Below, piece by piece: positions 38,611 through 47,036 of a stretch of 64,000 nucleotides of DNA. Origin of the DNA: Pelagibacterium luteolum (lineage in GTDB: Bacteria; Pseudomonadota; Alphaproteobacteria; Rhizobiales; Devosiaceae); the NCBI RefSeq assembly GCF_900100665.1, contig NZ_FNCS01000001.1, forward strand, positions 603,119-667,118. The letters are read 5' to 3'. Position 1 is the stretch's first letter, and every line of letters begins with the position of its first letter. The notes beneath the pieces were generated by a model. It made no database searches and had not been told where the DNA came from. It saw only the letters and a program-made list of their open reading frames with translations. The position numbers were made by a program, and so were the translations under genes.

Positions 38611-38910
38611 CTAGTGCAACGTCGCCAGCCGCACTTCGTGGCCGTCGATCCAGTCCATGATCGCCTCACGCGAATCCGCGATCAGCACGGGGGCGCCGTC
38701 GGCGCTCATCAGGAGTTCGAGTTCCTGTTCGGCGGGTGCCATCGCGGCCTGGGGGATGAATTCGGCCAGGTCCCCGGCCACCATCTTTTTCCAGAATACG
38801 ATATCGCCGGCGCCGAGCGCCGCGAACTGGGCGGCGGTCAGGGTCTTGAGCGGTTCGGCCGATCCGCCCAGATGGGCGTCAGTGAACGCAGTTTTTTCAA
38901 TAGGCTTCAT
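38611..38910 (-). CDS. DUF1150 family protein
   Basis: 99 residues, MKPIEKTAFTDAHLGGSAEP, YxxD-like ALGAGDIVFWKKMVAGDL and ending SREAIMDWIDGHEVRLATLH. I recognise the small DUF1150 family, regularly found beside a small heat-shock gene in this order. Its function is unknown. It lies 13 bp downstream of the hsp20 gene and is probably co-transcribed, sharing the heat-shock promoter. Confidence 0.88.
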   Translation of the reverse strand: MKPIEKTAFTDAHLGGSAEPLKTLTAAQFAALGAGDIVFWKKMVAGDLAEFIPQAAMAPAEQELELLMSADGAPVLIADSREAIMDWIDGHEVRLATLH

Positions 38911-38923
38911 AACGCATACCTCT

Positions 38924-39343
38924 CTACTCGACCGACCTGATGTCGATACGGCGGGTCACAGGCTCTGTGACGGGCCGGTACACGGTGATAACGAGGAGAC
39001 CGTCTTTCAGTTCGGCGCCCTCTATCCTCATGCCGTCGGCAAGCAGGAAGGTGCGCTGAAACTGCCTGGCGGCGATGCCGCGATGCAGATATTGGCGCTG
39101 ACCTTCGTCGTTCTGCCGGCCCCGCACGATGAGCTGATTATCCTCCCCAATCACTTCCAGATCGTTACGAGAGAACCCCGCCACGGCAATGGCAATCAAA
39201 AAGCTCTCCCCGCCTTGGGCGGAGATGCGTTCGATATTGTAGGGGGGATAGCCCTCGGTGGCTTTGGCGAGGCGGTCGAACCGCTCCTCGAAAGCATCGA
39301 ATCCCAAAAGGAAAGGCGCTGAAAACAGCGATACACGTGTCAT
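38924..39343 (-). CDS. Small heat-shock protein, Hsp20/alpha-crystallin family
   Basis: This ATP-independent chaperone of the IbpA/HspH type holds unfolding proteins for later refolding. The 139 residues begin with FDAFEERFDRLAKATEGYPP and PYNIERISAQGGESFLIAIA. They contain the alpha-crystallin core IAVAGFSRNDLEVIGEDNQL with GRQNDEGQRQYLHRGIAARQ and FQRTFLLADGMRIEGAELKD. The usual A-x-x-x-n-G-v-L segment appears as AELKDGLLVI. Its leader carries a probable RNA thermometer and an RpoH-type promoter. Confidence 0.95.
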   Translation of the reverse strand: MTRVSLFSAPFLLGFDAFEERFDRLAKATEGYPPYNIERISAQGGESFLIAIAVAGFSRNDLEVIGEDNQLIVRGRQNDEGQRQYLHRGIAARQFQRTFLLADGMRIEGAELKDGLLVITVYRPVTEPVTRRIDIRSVE

Positions 39344-39472
39344 CGGTCGTTATGTCCTTGGTCACAAGCAACATGTCCACGATGACCCATCTACGCAGCG
39401 GATCGCTCAAAAGGTTCAAACCCTTGCTCGAAAAAGCTGCGCAGTCGATAAGAGCGGCTTCATCGTAGATTG
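39344..39472 (-). ncRNA. ROSE-like RNA thermometer in the hsp20 leader
   Basis: On the minus strand TGTTGCTT (39373-39366) faces AAGGACA (39359-39353), which holds the Shine-Dalgarno AAGGA 11 bases before the hsp20 ATG. Pairing is complete if one G of the TTGCT motif is bulged, the hallmark of ROSE elements. Further upstream ATCTACG (39470-39464) and CGTAGAT (39397-39391) close a larger domain. The location before an Hsp20 gene in a rhizobial-type genome is exactly where ROSE elements occur. I have not run a folding program. Confidence 0.65.
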
Positions 39473-39478
39473 ACTATG

Positions 39479-39506
39479 ATATGGGTCTGGGGCCCGTCCG
39501 TTCAAG
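39479..39506 (-). promoter_or_regulatory. RpoH (sigma-32)-type promoter of hsp20-DUF1150
   Basis: CTTGAAC (39506-39500) and CCCATAT (39485-39479) on the minus strand, with 17 bp after CTTG, fit the alphaproteobacterial heat-shock consensus CTTG-N17/18-CYTATNT with about one mismatch in the -10. The predicted start near 39472 gives a leader of about 130 nt. Confidence 0.65.
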
Positions 39507-39521
39507 GTCGAGAGTGCCGCA

Positions 39522-40367
39522 ATGTCGAGCCCTTGCGTTTCCATCGTCATGCCCGCCTATCGCGCCGAAAAAACCATTGCGCGCGCCGTCTCATCGGTGC
39601 TGTCGGGCACCTATTCTCACTTTGAAGTGATCGTGGTCGCAGACGACGGCGTCGATTATGAAGTCGTTCTAGGCCGCGCAGGCATCGCAGATCCACGCAT
39701 CCGCCATTTCGAAAGCGGCCTTTCGGGCGGCGGCTCTCCCCCGGCCCGCAATGTCGGCCTCGACAATGCACGCTACGATATCGCCGCCATCCTTGATGCC
39801 GACGACGCGTTCATGCCCGAAAAACTGAGCGTCATGGCGCCTCTCGCTGCCAAGCATGGCCTTGCCTCCTGCGCCTTGGACATAACCCTGCCAAACGGCA
39901 CCCATCTGCGCCACGTGGCCACAGGTCCCGACCGCATCCTGTCTCCCGCGGCCTACAAATTCACAAACTTCTCAATGGATTCCATGCTGGTCCACGACCG
40001 TCGCCGCGCCGATCCGCGCTACGATCCGGCCCTCCCCTGCATGACCGACCTCGATTTCCTTATGAAAATCTTTGCGACGGTCCCGGCGTGCTTTCATGTC
40101 GGCACGCCCCTGCACGATTATGTGAAATTGCCCGTCTCGGTCTCCAACGGCCCCGGCGTCACCGAAAAAATGGTTGCCACAAAGACCCTGCTCCGACAGC
40201 GCCTCGCAGCCGGACATTATCCGCTCGCCGACCCGGCCGGCGTGGAGGGCATGGATCGGTTTCTTGCCCTGTCTCTCGAAGCCGAAAAGACCTTCGCCCC
40301 GCGCCCGGGCACCAATCCGCCGGATTTGTTCGAAGACCACATCGAACCGCGCCTCGCCGCCCGCTAG
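39522..40367 (+). CDS. Family 2 glycosyltransferase
   Basis: 281 residues of a GT-A fold enzyme: VSIVMPAYRAEKTIARAVSS at the N-terminus, SPPARNVGLDNARYDIAAIL, and the metal/sugar-nucleotide DxD as LDADDAFMPEKL. A later acidic pair, PCMTDLDFLMKIF, could supply the catalytic base. Donor and acceptor are unknown, and no polysaccharide cluster surrounds it. It starts only about 15 bp from the divergent hsp20 promoter and ends overlapping the stop codon of the opposing Sel1 gene. Confidence 0.9.
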   Translation: MSSPCVSIVMPAYRAEKTIARAVSSVLSGTYSHFEVIVVADDGVDYEVVLGRAGIADPRIRHFESGLSGGGSPPARNVGLDNARYDIAAILDADDAFMPEKLSVMAPLAAKHGLASCALDITLPNGTHLRHVATGPDRILSPAAYKFTNFSMDSMLVHDRRRADPRYDPALPCMTDLDFLMKIFATVPACFHVGTPLHDYVKLPVSVSNGPGVTEKMVATKTLLRQRLAAGHYPLADPAGVEGMDRFLALSLEAEKTFAPRPGTNPPDLFEDHIEPRLAAR

Positions 40368-41371
40368 TCCGCAAGTGCGGCGAGAGCCTCCTGCGATGCG
40401 GCATCATCAAGATCGGCGCCTGCTTGATATTGCGCCCGCGCCTCCTCGATATTGATAGCACCGGCAAGTCCCAGTTCAGCGATCTGCCCCAAGACGAAAT
40501 GCCCGAACCCATCCTCAGCTGCGATGGCTTTTTCGGCGAGCCGCCTTGCCGCGTCGAGATCCCGTTCGCTCCCATCCTTGCCGAGATAGAGGAGCGCCGC
40601 AAACCCCGCCGCGTTCGATTCCCCCGCAGCATCGGCATCCAGATACCATGCGAGCGCCCGCTGCCTATCGCCGTCCACGAGATCACCGTCATAATAGAGG
40701 TGTCCGAGCTGGAGCATGGCAAAGCTCTCCCGGTCGGCAGCGGCGTCCCTAAGAAGCGCGAGCCCGCCTGCCACATCGGCATCCACGCCCTCGCCATAGA
40801 CCTTGAGCAGGCCCAACTCGGTCTTGGCGTGTGAAAATCCTTGTGCGGCCGAGAAGCCGAACAATTCTGCGGCCCGGTCCGGATCGGCGTCGACCCCCTC
40901 GCCATAGAGATAGCTTAGGCCGAGGCTGTACTGTCCCGGTGCATATCCCTGCTCGGCGGACCCCATCAGAAACGGAACCGAGCGCGGCCAATCGGGCTCG
41001 ATCGCGTGCCCGGCGACCAGCGCATCGCCAAACAATTGCTGCGCCAGCGCATTACCCGCCTCCGCGGCGATCTCGACATGGGGATACATCGCGTCGAACT
41101 GCCGACCTACAAAATAAGCGCGCGCCAGCCATGCCCGTACATCGATATCGCTAGGATTGGCCGCAAGCGCGGCGGTACAGGCGTCGACCGCCGCAGCGAC
41201 ATCGAGATCACGCTGATCCACCCCCGTCCGCTCATAGCCGGGCTGAAACGGGTTGGCCGCCAAATCGGCGCAGCGCGCAATCTCATTGGCCAGGACCGGA
41301 CCCGTCGTCACCGCGACCGCCAAGACACAGCCCCCCACCCATCTCGCAATCATCATCGCTTCCCGCTTCAT
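40364..41371 (-). CDS. Secreted Sel1/TPR-repeat protein
   Basis: 335 residues with a signal peptide (MIARWVGGCVLAVAVTTGPV, cleavage near LANEIA). A TPR-like unit follows (VDACTAALAANPSDIDVRAW), then several Sel1 units such as APGQYSLGLSYLYGEGVDAD, AKTELGLLKVYGEGVDADVA and AMLQLGHLYYDGDLVDGDRQ. Sel1 proteins scaffold protein complexes in the envelope. The ATG at 41371 has GAGGAC upstream; a GTG one codon earlier is possible. Its stop codon overlaps that of the convergent glycosyltransferase. Confidence 0.88.
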   Translation of the reverse strand: MKREAMMIARWVGGCVLAVAVTTGPVLANEIARCADLAANPFQPGYERTGVDQRDLDVAAAVDACTAALAANPSDIDVRAWLARAYFVGRQFDAMYPHVEIAAEAGNALAQQLFGDALVAGHAIEPDWPRSVPFLMGSAEQGYAPGQYSLGLSYLYGEGVDADPDRAAELFGFSAAQGFSHAKTELGLLKVYGEGVDADVAGGLALLRDAAADRESFAMLQLGHLYYDGDLVDGDRQRALAWYLDADAAGESNAAGFAALLYLGKDGSERDLDAARRLAEKAIAAEDGFGHFVLGQIAELGLAGAINIEEARAQYQAGADLDDAASQEALAALAD

Positions 41372-41387
41372 CACGTGTCCTCGTCAA

Positions 41388-41819
41388 TTATTGTGCTGCG
41401 GTGACCCGGAGGATCGCCGTGTTCGACGTCGCATGGACTGTGGCCCCGCGCGCTACGACCCTGAAAAGGCTCTGATCCATCCACGGCTCGACCGCCGGGA
41501 CCACGAGTTCAGCCCCTACCGCCACATCCCGAAACGTCGCCCCGTCATCGGTGCTCACCTGCCAGAGGTAGTCGAATTCTTCAGCCCCGCTGACGCTGAA
41601 CCGGGCAGCGTATCCCGCGATGGTGACGATTTCGGCTGGAGCAATCGCGACGAATTGGTCAATCGCGGTGGCACCGTCCATGTGCTGGCTTCTCACGCTC
41701 GAAGCGCCACCGGTGGCAACCCACAAGAGCGAGGACAAAAGCGCTCCGCACCCGACCAACCCAATGATTCCCGGCCCCAATGTGAAATGGCCCTCGCGCT
41801 CGGATATCGCCATCATCAC
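41388..41819 (-). CDS. Hypothetical membrane-anchored protein with an Ig-like fold region
   Basis: 143 residues. A hydrophobic stretch near residues 14-38 (LGPGIIGLVGCGALLSSLLW) should be a membrane anchor. The exported part contains FSVSGAEEFDYLWQVSTDDG and SLFRVVARGATVHATSNTAI, reminiscent of the Ig-like segments that read YQWQVSTDGG in adhesins. AAGGAGG lies 9 bases before a GTG start at 41819; ATG codons at 41816 and 41813 are alternatives. It is upstream of the Sel1 gene by 16 bp, probably in the same operon. The function is unknown. Confidence 0.7.
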   Translation of the reverse strand: MMMAISEREGHFTLGPGIIGLVGCGALLSSLLWVATGGASSVRSQHMDGATAIDQFVAIAPAEIVTIAGYAARFSVSGAEEFDYLWQVSTDDGATFRDVAVGAELVVPAVEPWMDQSLFRVVARGATVHATSNTAILRVTAAQ

Positions 41820-42009
41820 AAACCGCCGCCTCCTTGCGTGTCTCCGATCAAAATACCGGCGCCAGCGGCGCTGGCGTTATCCACTCCGTCTCAAATTGGT
41901 GCACCAACTTGCCCGACAGTCTCAAAAGTGCGGCATCGGACCCCGCAGATGACTTGACCGCGTGCCATGTTGCCGAAATATGCAAAATGCGGACGGGATG
42001 GGAGACGAC

Positions 42010-43047
42010 ATGAGCCAGGCGGGGGAGACCGACTACAGCGGTGGGGTGATCCCGGCCGCCATGATCCGGTTCTGCACCAGCCAAGTGGTGCCGCCCGAGC
42101 GCTATCCAGCCTTCAAGATCCGCATCAACACCATGTTCGACATGGATCCCGACGCCGAGCGCGCCCCTGCCGATTTTGCCGGCCGCATCACCAGCACGCA
42201 CACCGGCCAGATGCTGGTCAGCGCCATGGAAACCGAAACCTTCCGCTTCGAGCGTTCCCGCAAGCGTCTGATGATCGACCATCTCGATCATATGATGGTC
42301 CGCGTCGATCTCGATGGCCCATGGGATCGTGGTGGCGCGGCGCATGCGCTCACCATCATCGATCTCGGCCAGGTGACTGAGACCGCCGATATCGCCTGCC
42401 ATAACATTTCACTCGTCGTGCCCCGGCGGGCCTTGGCCGAATCCCTGCCCGGCATGGACCGCCTGCATGCGAACCGGCTCACATCGCCTTCCGCGCTCAT
42501 CCTTGCCGATCATATCGTCTCGCTCATGCGCCATGCCGATGGTCTCGACCCCGATGTCGTTGGCGCGCTCTCCGATATCACCCCGGCCCTGATTGCCGCA
42601 TGCCTGCGGCCGCAATTGCGGGCCGAAGGGCTGGCGCAGCGCGAGTTCGACATCATGATGCTCGAACGCGTCCGCGCGTGCCTGCGCGCCAATCTCTACA
42701 ATCCCGCCCTCGACCCCGATTTCCTTCAAAAGACCGCCGGGGTCTCCCGCGCTACGCTATACCGCCTGTTCGAGCCCATGGGCGGTGTCGCCGCCGCCAT
42801 TCGCACGGCAAGGCTGCGCCAGGCGTTGCGCGATATCGCCCGGACCGGCCCGGACGCAAAAATCGCAGACATTTCCCACGCGCTCGGCTTTTCCTCCGAC
42901 GCCCATTTCAGCCGGAGCTTCAAGGCTCATTTCGGCTGCTCGCCGCGCGACGCCCGCACCATGATGGCAAGTGGCCCGCCCCTGCCGCTAACCCCCGCCC
43001 TCTCCGGTGCCCAGCGTCGCTTTCCCGAATGGCTCAACACGCTCTGA
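42010..43047 (+). CDS. AraC-family transcriptional regulator
   Basis: 345 residues. The N-terminal ~220 residues resemble the AraC-binding-like domain of many AraC regulators (RITSTHTGQMLVSAMETETF, HLDHMMVRVDLDG). The C-terminus has two helix-turn-helices, FLQKTAGVSRATLYRLFEPM and IADISHALGFSSDAHFSRSF, ending KAHFGCSPRDART. The ATG at 42010 has GGGAG about 6 bases upstream and is preferred over earlier in-frame starts. No obvious target gene is adjacent, and the inducer is unknown. Confidence 0.92.
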   Translation: MSQAGETDYSGGVIPAAMIRFCTSQVVPPERYPAFKIRINTMFDMDPDAERAPADFAGRITSTHTGQMLVSAMETETFRFERSRKRLMIDHLDHMMVRVDLDGPWDRGGAAHALTIIDLGQVTETADIACHNISLVVPRRALAESLPGMDRLHANRLTSPSALILADHIVSLMRHADGLDPDVVGALSDITPALIAACLRPQLRAEGLAQREFDIMMLERVRACLRANLYNPALDPDFLQKTAGVSRATLYRLFEPMGGVAAAIRTARLRQALRDIARTGPDAKIADISHALGFSSDAHFSRSFKAHFGCSPRDARTMMASGPPLPLTPALSGAQRRFPEWLNTL

Positions 43048-43152
43048 ACCACTTGCGGCACGAATCACGCCCCATGCAACCTCTTGAACCCATTGCGCGT
43101 TATGGTGAGGTCCATGGGGACTGAACACTCAACTGCTGTTGTGGGGATCAAA

Positions 43153-43404
43153 ATGGAAGACGCAGGTATCGGCTGGATTGCAGCCATCATCATCGGGGGT
43201 CTCGCTGGTTGGATCGCATCTGCGATCATGAAGACCGGCACCGGTATTTTTCTCAACATCGTGCTCGGCATCGTCGGTGCCGCCATCGCCAGCTTCCTGT
43301 TTGGCCTGATCGGCGTCTCGTTCGGTGGCTGGTTCGGCTATCTCATCGCCGGCCTGATCGGTGCGTGTATCCTGATTGCGCTCGTCCGCGCCATCCGAAG
43401 GTAG
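43153..43404 (+). CDS. GlsB/YeaQ/YmgE-family stress-response membrane protein
   Basis: 83 residues with three hydrophobic segments, GWIAAIIIGGLAGWIASAIM, IFLNIVLGIVGAAIASFLFG and WFGYLIAGLIGACILIALVR. The IIGGLAGWIAS and NIVLGIVGA motifs define this small inner-membrane family, often induced by osmotic or general stress. The ATG at 43153 follows GGGGATCAAA. It is a single-gene unit. Confidence 0.92.
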   Translation: MEDAGIGWIAAIIIGGLAGWIASAIMKTGTGIFLNIVLGIVGAAIASFLFGLIGVSFGGWFGYLIAGLIGACILIALVRAIRR

Positions 43405-43582
43405 CGCCGACGACAATCTCTATCATGGAGCCCCGGTGGATCACCCGATCCGCCGGGGCTTTGCATTTATCCCAAACGGAAAGACCCCAATCGCAGCACT
43501 GCGCATACGACCGCTAACTCTTGTCTTGGCGCCGTCCGCCTATCCTCGCCCCGTCCACGTGCTATTGCAGAGGGGAACGAGC

Positions 43583-44017
43583 ATGGCCCGGCGCGGTTGT
43601 CGGCAGAGATTTGGGACTGATCGGGCGGGCTCCTCCGCCGTCGAATTTGCCTTGCTCGCGCCGGTCTTCCTGCTCCTTGTGCTCGGCGCGCTCGCTTACG
43701 GCATATATTTCGGCGCCGCTCATTCGGTCCAGCAACTGGCTGCCGACGCCGCCCGGGCCGCCGTGGCCGGCCTATCCTCTACCGAGCGCACCACGCTCGC
43801 CGAAGGGTTTATCACCGCCAACGGTGCCAGCTACGTCCTCATCGATCCCGCGCGCCTCGCGATCGAAGCGACCCCCAGCCCGTACGATCCAGACCAGTTT
43901 CTCGTGCGCCTGTCCTATGATGCCGGCAATCTGCCCATCTGGAACCTCTATCCGCCCATCCCGCTCCCCGATCAGATCATCGTTTTCGCCTCCACCATCC
44001 GCAATGGCGGGGTCTGA
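43583..44017 (+). CDS. TadE-like pilus assembly/pseudopilin protein
   Basis: 144 residues with the TadE-type N-terminus: a short basic stretch, then RAGSSAVEFALLAPVFLLLV, where the Glu inside the hydrophobic segment is the hallmark of Flp/TadE prepilin-like proteins. The remaining ~90 residues are exported. AGAGGGG precedes the ATG at 43583. It is followed 3 bases later by a TadG-like gene, but no TadA, TadB, TadC or Flp genes are in the window. Confidence 0.88.
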   Translation: MARRGCRQRFGTDRAGSSAVEFALLAPVFLLLVLGALAYGIYFGAAHSVQQLAADAARAAVAGLSSTERTTLAEGFITANGASYVLIDPARLAIEATPSPYDPDQFLVRLSYDAGNLPIWNLYPPIPLPDQIIVFASTIRNGGV

Positions 44018-44020
44018 TCC

Positions 44021-45676
44021 ATGCCCGGCCTTTTCGCCCGCTGGCTTGCCGACGAGGCCGCCAACATGGCGACGCTCTTTGCGCTGGTGTCTCCGGTGCT
44101 GATCGGCGTCGCCGCCTTTGCCGTCGATGAAGCCTCGCTCCACCTCGAACGCCGACAGCTCCAGTCGGTTGCCGATCTCGCCGCCATCCACGCTGCCGGC
44201 GATCCCCAAAACGCAGAGGCGCGCATCGCCACTGTCCTTTCAGATTTCGGCTATACCCTCCCGCCTGACGCCGTCACCGTCACACCGGGCCGCTACAGCA
44301 CCGATCCGGCCCAGCCCGCCCACACGCGGTTCATGCCCGCCGCCACCCCCGCCAATGCTGTCTCCGTCGCCCTCACCCATCCGGGGCAATTGCATTTCGC
44401 CTCGATCTTTAACATGGCCCCGCCCGATATCGGTGTTTCGGCGATTGCCGCCGCCACGCCCCGCGCCGCCTATTCCATCGGCTCGCGCCTTGCCAGCCTC
44501 AATGGCGGCGTGCTGAACGCCGTCCTCGGCGGCCTTCTGGGCACCGAGCTTTCCCTTTCGCTGGTCGATTATCAAGCGATAGCCAGCCTCGATATCGAGC
44601 TTTTGGATTTCCTCGATGCCCTGGCCGGCCATCTCGACCTCACCGCCGGCACCTATGGCGATCTTCTGGCCAGCGATATCGCGCTCTCCGACATCGCCAT
44701 CGCCCTCTCCGGCGCTGCGGGCGGCAACGCCGTGCTGCTGCGCCTCGCCGGGCTGATCGACGATGAGATCGCCATCGAAATGGCCCGCCTCATCGCCGCC
44801 GATGGCCTGGCCCACCTTGCGATCGGTACCTCCGCTGCCATCGTTGCCGACCTCAATGCCCTGCAACTGCTCTCCGCCGCAGCTTTGGTCGCCGATGGCA
44901 ATCGCCACATCACCCTGGGGCTCGGCGCAAACGTTCCTGGCCTTGTCGGCATCGATGTCGCCCTCGTCATCGGCGAGCCCCCGCAGGGCGGGTTTTTCAC
45001 CCTGGCTGGAGAAGGCAGCTATGTCCGCACCGCCCAGACCCGCCTGCGCCTCGATCTCGACATCGCCGGCAATACCTCGGGGCTGGGTCTTCTTTCGATC
45101 CGTCTGCCCGTCTATGCCGAACTCGCCCCCGCCGAAGCGCGCCTCGCTGCCGTCTCGTGTCCCCCCGGACGCCCCGAGGCCGCTTCGGCAATCCTTGCCG
45201 TGACCCCCGGCACCCTCCGCCTGGCGATCGGACACACGGCCCCGGCCAGCTTTCTCGACACCGATCGTCCGCTGGTGGTCAACAAAACCCCCCTCGTCTC
45301 GCTTTTAGGCGGCATCGCGCGCGTCAACGCCCATGTCGATATCGCCATGGCCCAAACGCAGCCCGTTTCGGTCGGATTTACCCATGCCGATATCGCCGCC
45401 CGCACGGTCCGGACGGTTTCGACCACCACGCCCCTCGCCAGCCTCACCGGCTCGCTCCTCGGCAACCTCGATCTCGAACTTGAAGTCCTGCGCTTAAATC
45501 TTTTGGGCGGCCTGCTCTCGGGCGCCACCGGCGCCGTCCGCGGCCTCATCGCCCCGGTCATCCCCGCCCTTGATCAGACCCTCATCGCGCTTTTCGACGT
45601 CCTCGGCCTGGGCCTCGGCCAGGCCGACCTCCGCATCCACGGCTTCGACTGCCGCAACGCCGCACTTGTCGGGTGA
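44021..45676 (+). CDS. TadG-like envelope protein
   Basis: 551 residues. The start DEAANMATLFALVSPVLIGVAAFAVDEASL matches the TadG-type membrane N-terminus, followed by LHLERRQLQSVADLAAIHAAG. The rest is extremely rich in Ala, Leu, Gly and Asp with recurring segments such as LDIELLDFLDALAGHLDLTA and LLASDIALSDIAIAL. These look like an irregular repeat fold rather than the von Willebrand domain of many TadG proteins. It forms an operon with the TadE-like gene. Confidence 0.82.
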   Translation: MPGLFARWLADEAANMATLFALVSPVLIGVAAFAVDEASLHLERRQLQSVADLAAIHAAGDPQNAEARIATVLSDFGYTLPPDAVTVTPGRYSTDPAQPAHTRFMPAATPANAVSVALTHPGQLHFASIFNMAPPDIGVSAIAAATPRAAYSIGSRLASLNGGVLNAVLGGLLGTELSLSLVDYQAIASLDIELLDFLDALAGHLDLTAGTYGDLLASDIALSDIAIALSGAAGGNAVLLRLAGLIDDEIAIEMARLIAADGLAHLAIGTSAAIVADLNALQLLSAAALVADGNRHITLGLGANVPGLVGIDVALVIGEPPQGGFFTLAGEGSYVRTAQTRLRLDLDIAGNTSGLGLLSIRLPVYAELAPAEARLAAVSCPPGRPEAASAILAVTPGTLRLAIGHTAPASFLDTDRPLVVNKTPLVSLLGGIARVNAHVDIAMAQTQPVSVGFTHADIAARTVRTVSTTTPLASLTGSLLGNLDLELEVLRLNLLGGLLSGATGAVRGLIAPVIPALDQTLIALFDVLGLGLGQADLRIHGFDCRNAALVG

Positions 45677-45710
45677 TGAACAAGACCACAGTTTCGCAAT
45701 CAGCCGCTGC

Positions 45711-45756
45711 CAGCCCCCTCTCCCTTTGAGGGAGGGGGTTGGGGGTGAGGGGGGGC
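45711..45756. repeat. CCCTCTCCC-type hairpin repeat between convergent genes
   Basis: CCCCCTCTCCCTTTGAGGGAGGGGG is a strong hairpin followed by GTTGGGGGTGAGGGGGG. It lies between the TadG-like gene and the convergent YdeI gene and could end both transcripts. It is related in composition to 4269-4402 and 61141-61205. Confidence 0.65.
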
Positions 45757-45784
45757 TTGCTGCGCTCGTCGCTGCCTCGTCCGC

Positions 45785-46387
45785 CTATTTCCCCCGCCCA
45801 TTGGGATAGAGCGTCTTTCCCTCGGCCAGCATGGCCACGAACTTCTCGATATTACGCGCCCGCGTCTCGGCCCGCTTGACCCCGTTGATCCGAAACATCA
45901 GCGCATAAAGATTGGCGCGGTTCAGCGTCTCATACGTCGCAAGCGCTTGCGGGTTCACCCGCACCGCCGCCAGAAAATCCTCCGGCATCACGAACTCCGC
46001 CCCCGAAGCGTATGCAGCATCCCAGCGTCCATCGGCCTTGGCGGCTTCCACCTGCGCCAGCCCGGGATCGCGCATCAGCCCCTTTTCGATCAGATCGCCC
46101 ACATGGCGCGTATTGATCTGGCTCCAGATCGATTTCTTCCGCCGCGGCGTAAATCGCAAAAGATAGGAGGCCTCATCGTGGGTTTTCTTGATCCCGTCGA
46201 TCCACCCCCAGCACAACCCGGCCCGCACCGCCTCCTCATAAGAGATCGTCGCCACCCCCGACCCCTTCTTGAAGAACTGCACCCAAACTTCGTCCCACTC
46301 CGCCCCATGCTGGGCCAGCCATGCGTAAAACGTCTCGAAATCGGCAAACGGACGAATCTTTTCAGGATCGGGAACAACAGGCGGCAT
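45785..46387 (-). CDS. YdeI/OmpD-associated family protein
   Basis: 200 residues from the ATG at 46387. WDEVWVQFFKKGSGVATISY, GLCWGWIDGIKKTHDEASYL, LRFTPRRKKSIWSQINTRHV and DGRWDAAYASGAEFVMPEDF are the characteristic blocks of this family, sometimes annotated as bacteriocin protection proteins. The molecular role is not established. The frame extends 53 codons further upstream through a repeat element; that part is not coding. Confidence 0.92.
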   Translation of the reverse strand: MPPVVPDPEKIRPFADFETFYAWLAQHGAEWDEVWVQFFKKGSGVATISYEEAVRAGLCWGWIDGIKKTHDEASYLLRFTPRRKKSIWSQINTRHVGDLIEKGLMRDPGLAQVEAAKADGRWDAAYASGAEFVMPEDFLAAVRVNPQALATYETLNRANLYALMFRINGVKRAETRARNIEKFVAMLAEGKTLYPNGRGK

Positions 46388-46481
46388 GAGCGTCTCCAGG
46401 CACTGCCGCAAACCTAGCTCAACCTCTAAATGCTGGAAAGCTGTCCTGTGGCGGGGCGTCTGGGGTTGGAGGTGGCCGCCG

Positions 46482-46600
46482 GACGAGGCAAAGCCGAGGA
46501 CCCCGCGCGATTTCTCGCGCCCCGTCGGAGGCGCAGTGAAGGACATAGGCGCCGCTTTTTGGTGCCGTCATGCCCGCAACGGTACGCGCCGTGAGACAGA
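46482..46600 (-). repeat. Two-hairpin dispersed element (copy downstream of tRNA-Ala)
   Basis: Blocks GACGAGGCAAAGCCGAGGAC, GCCCCGTCGGAGGCGCAG, ACATAGGCGCC, GTGCCGTCATGCCCG and CGCCGTGAGACAG match the tandem copies at 47037-47412. The internal hairpins are GCGCGATTTCTCGCGC and GGCGCCGCTTTTTGGTGCC. On the minus strand it starts 54 bases after the 3' end of tRNA-Ala. Confidence 0.8.
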
Positions 46601-46654
46601 GAAAACCATTCGTTGCCCGAATGCCAACGAAGACCAAATTTTTGTAAAGACGAA

Positions 46655-46730
46655 TGGTGGAGCCAAGCGGGATCGAACCGCTGACCTCCTGCATGCCATG
46701 CAGGCGCTCTCCCAGCTGAGCTATGGCCCC
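46655..46730 (-). tRNA. tRNA-Ala (anticodon GGC)
   Basis: The minus strand reads GGGGCCA...TGGCTCC, a 7-bp acceptor stem with one G-U pair, then A and encoded CCA. The D-arm is AGCTCAGCTGGGAGAGC. The anticodon stem CCTGC/GCAGG holds the loop ATGGCAT (anticodon GGC), and the T-arm is GCGGTTCGATCCCGC. It is 76 nt with CCA. No clear promoter was found immediately upstream. Confidence 0.96.
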
Positions 46731-46928
46731 ATCGTTTCGGTACGCTCAAGGCGTCCCTGGGTGGTTCGCCAGGACCCCTGCCGAACCGGCGCGAACCTAT
46801 GTGAGACTGTTTTGCGACGCAAGTACAAATCTCACCCCGCATCGCACTTTTTTCCATGCGCTCGACGGCCCTGCCCGGAGCACTGCAAGCGCGGACGAAA
46901 TCAGATCAGCGACCGCGCCACCCTCCCC

Positions 46929-47030
46929 CGTCATCCCGGCCTTGCGCCGGGACCCAGTATGCTCCGTGTTCGAGGCGACCCTGGGCTTTCACCATTACGT
47001 CCGAGCGTACTGGGCCCCGGGGTGACAGCG
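46929..47030. repeat. Large intergenic palindrome (GTCATCCCGG...GGGGTGAC type)
   Basis: CCGTCATCCCGG...GGGACCCAGTATGCTC on the left and GAGCGTACTGGGCCCCGGGG on the right are complementary over about 30 bp with some mismatches. The left arm forms its own hairpin (CCCGGCCTTGCGCCGGG). It is related to 38288-38414. The 46731-47036 stretch holds no gene I support. Confidence 0.7.
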
Positions 47031-47036
47031 GTGGGT

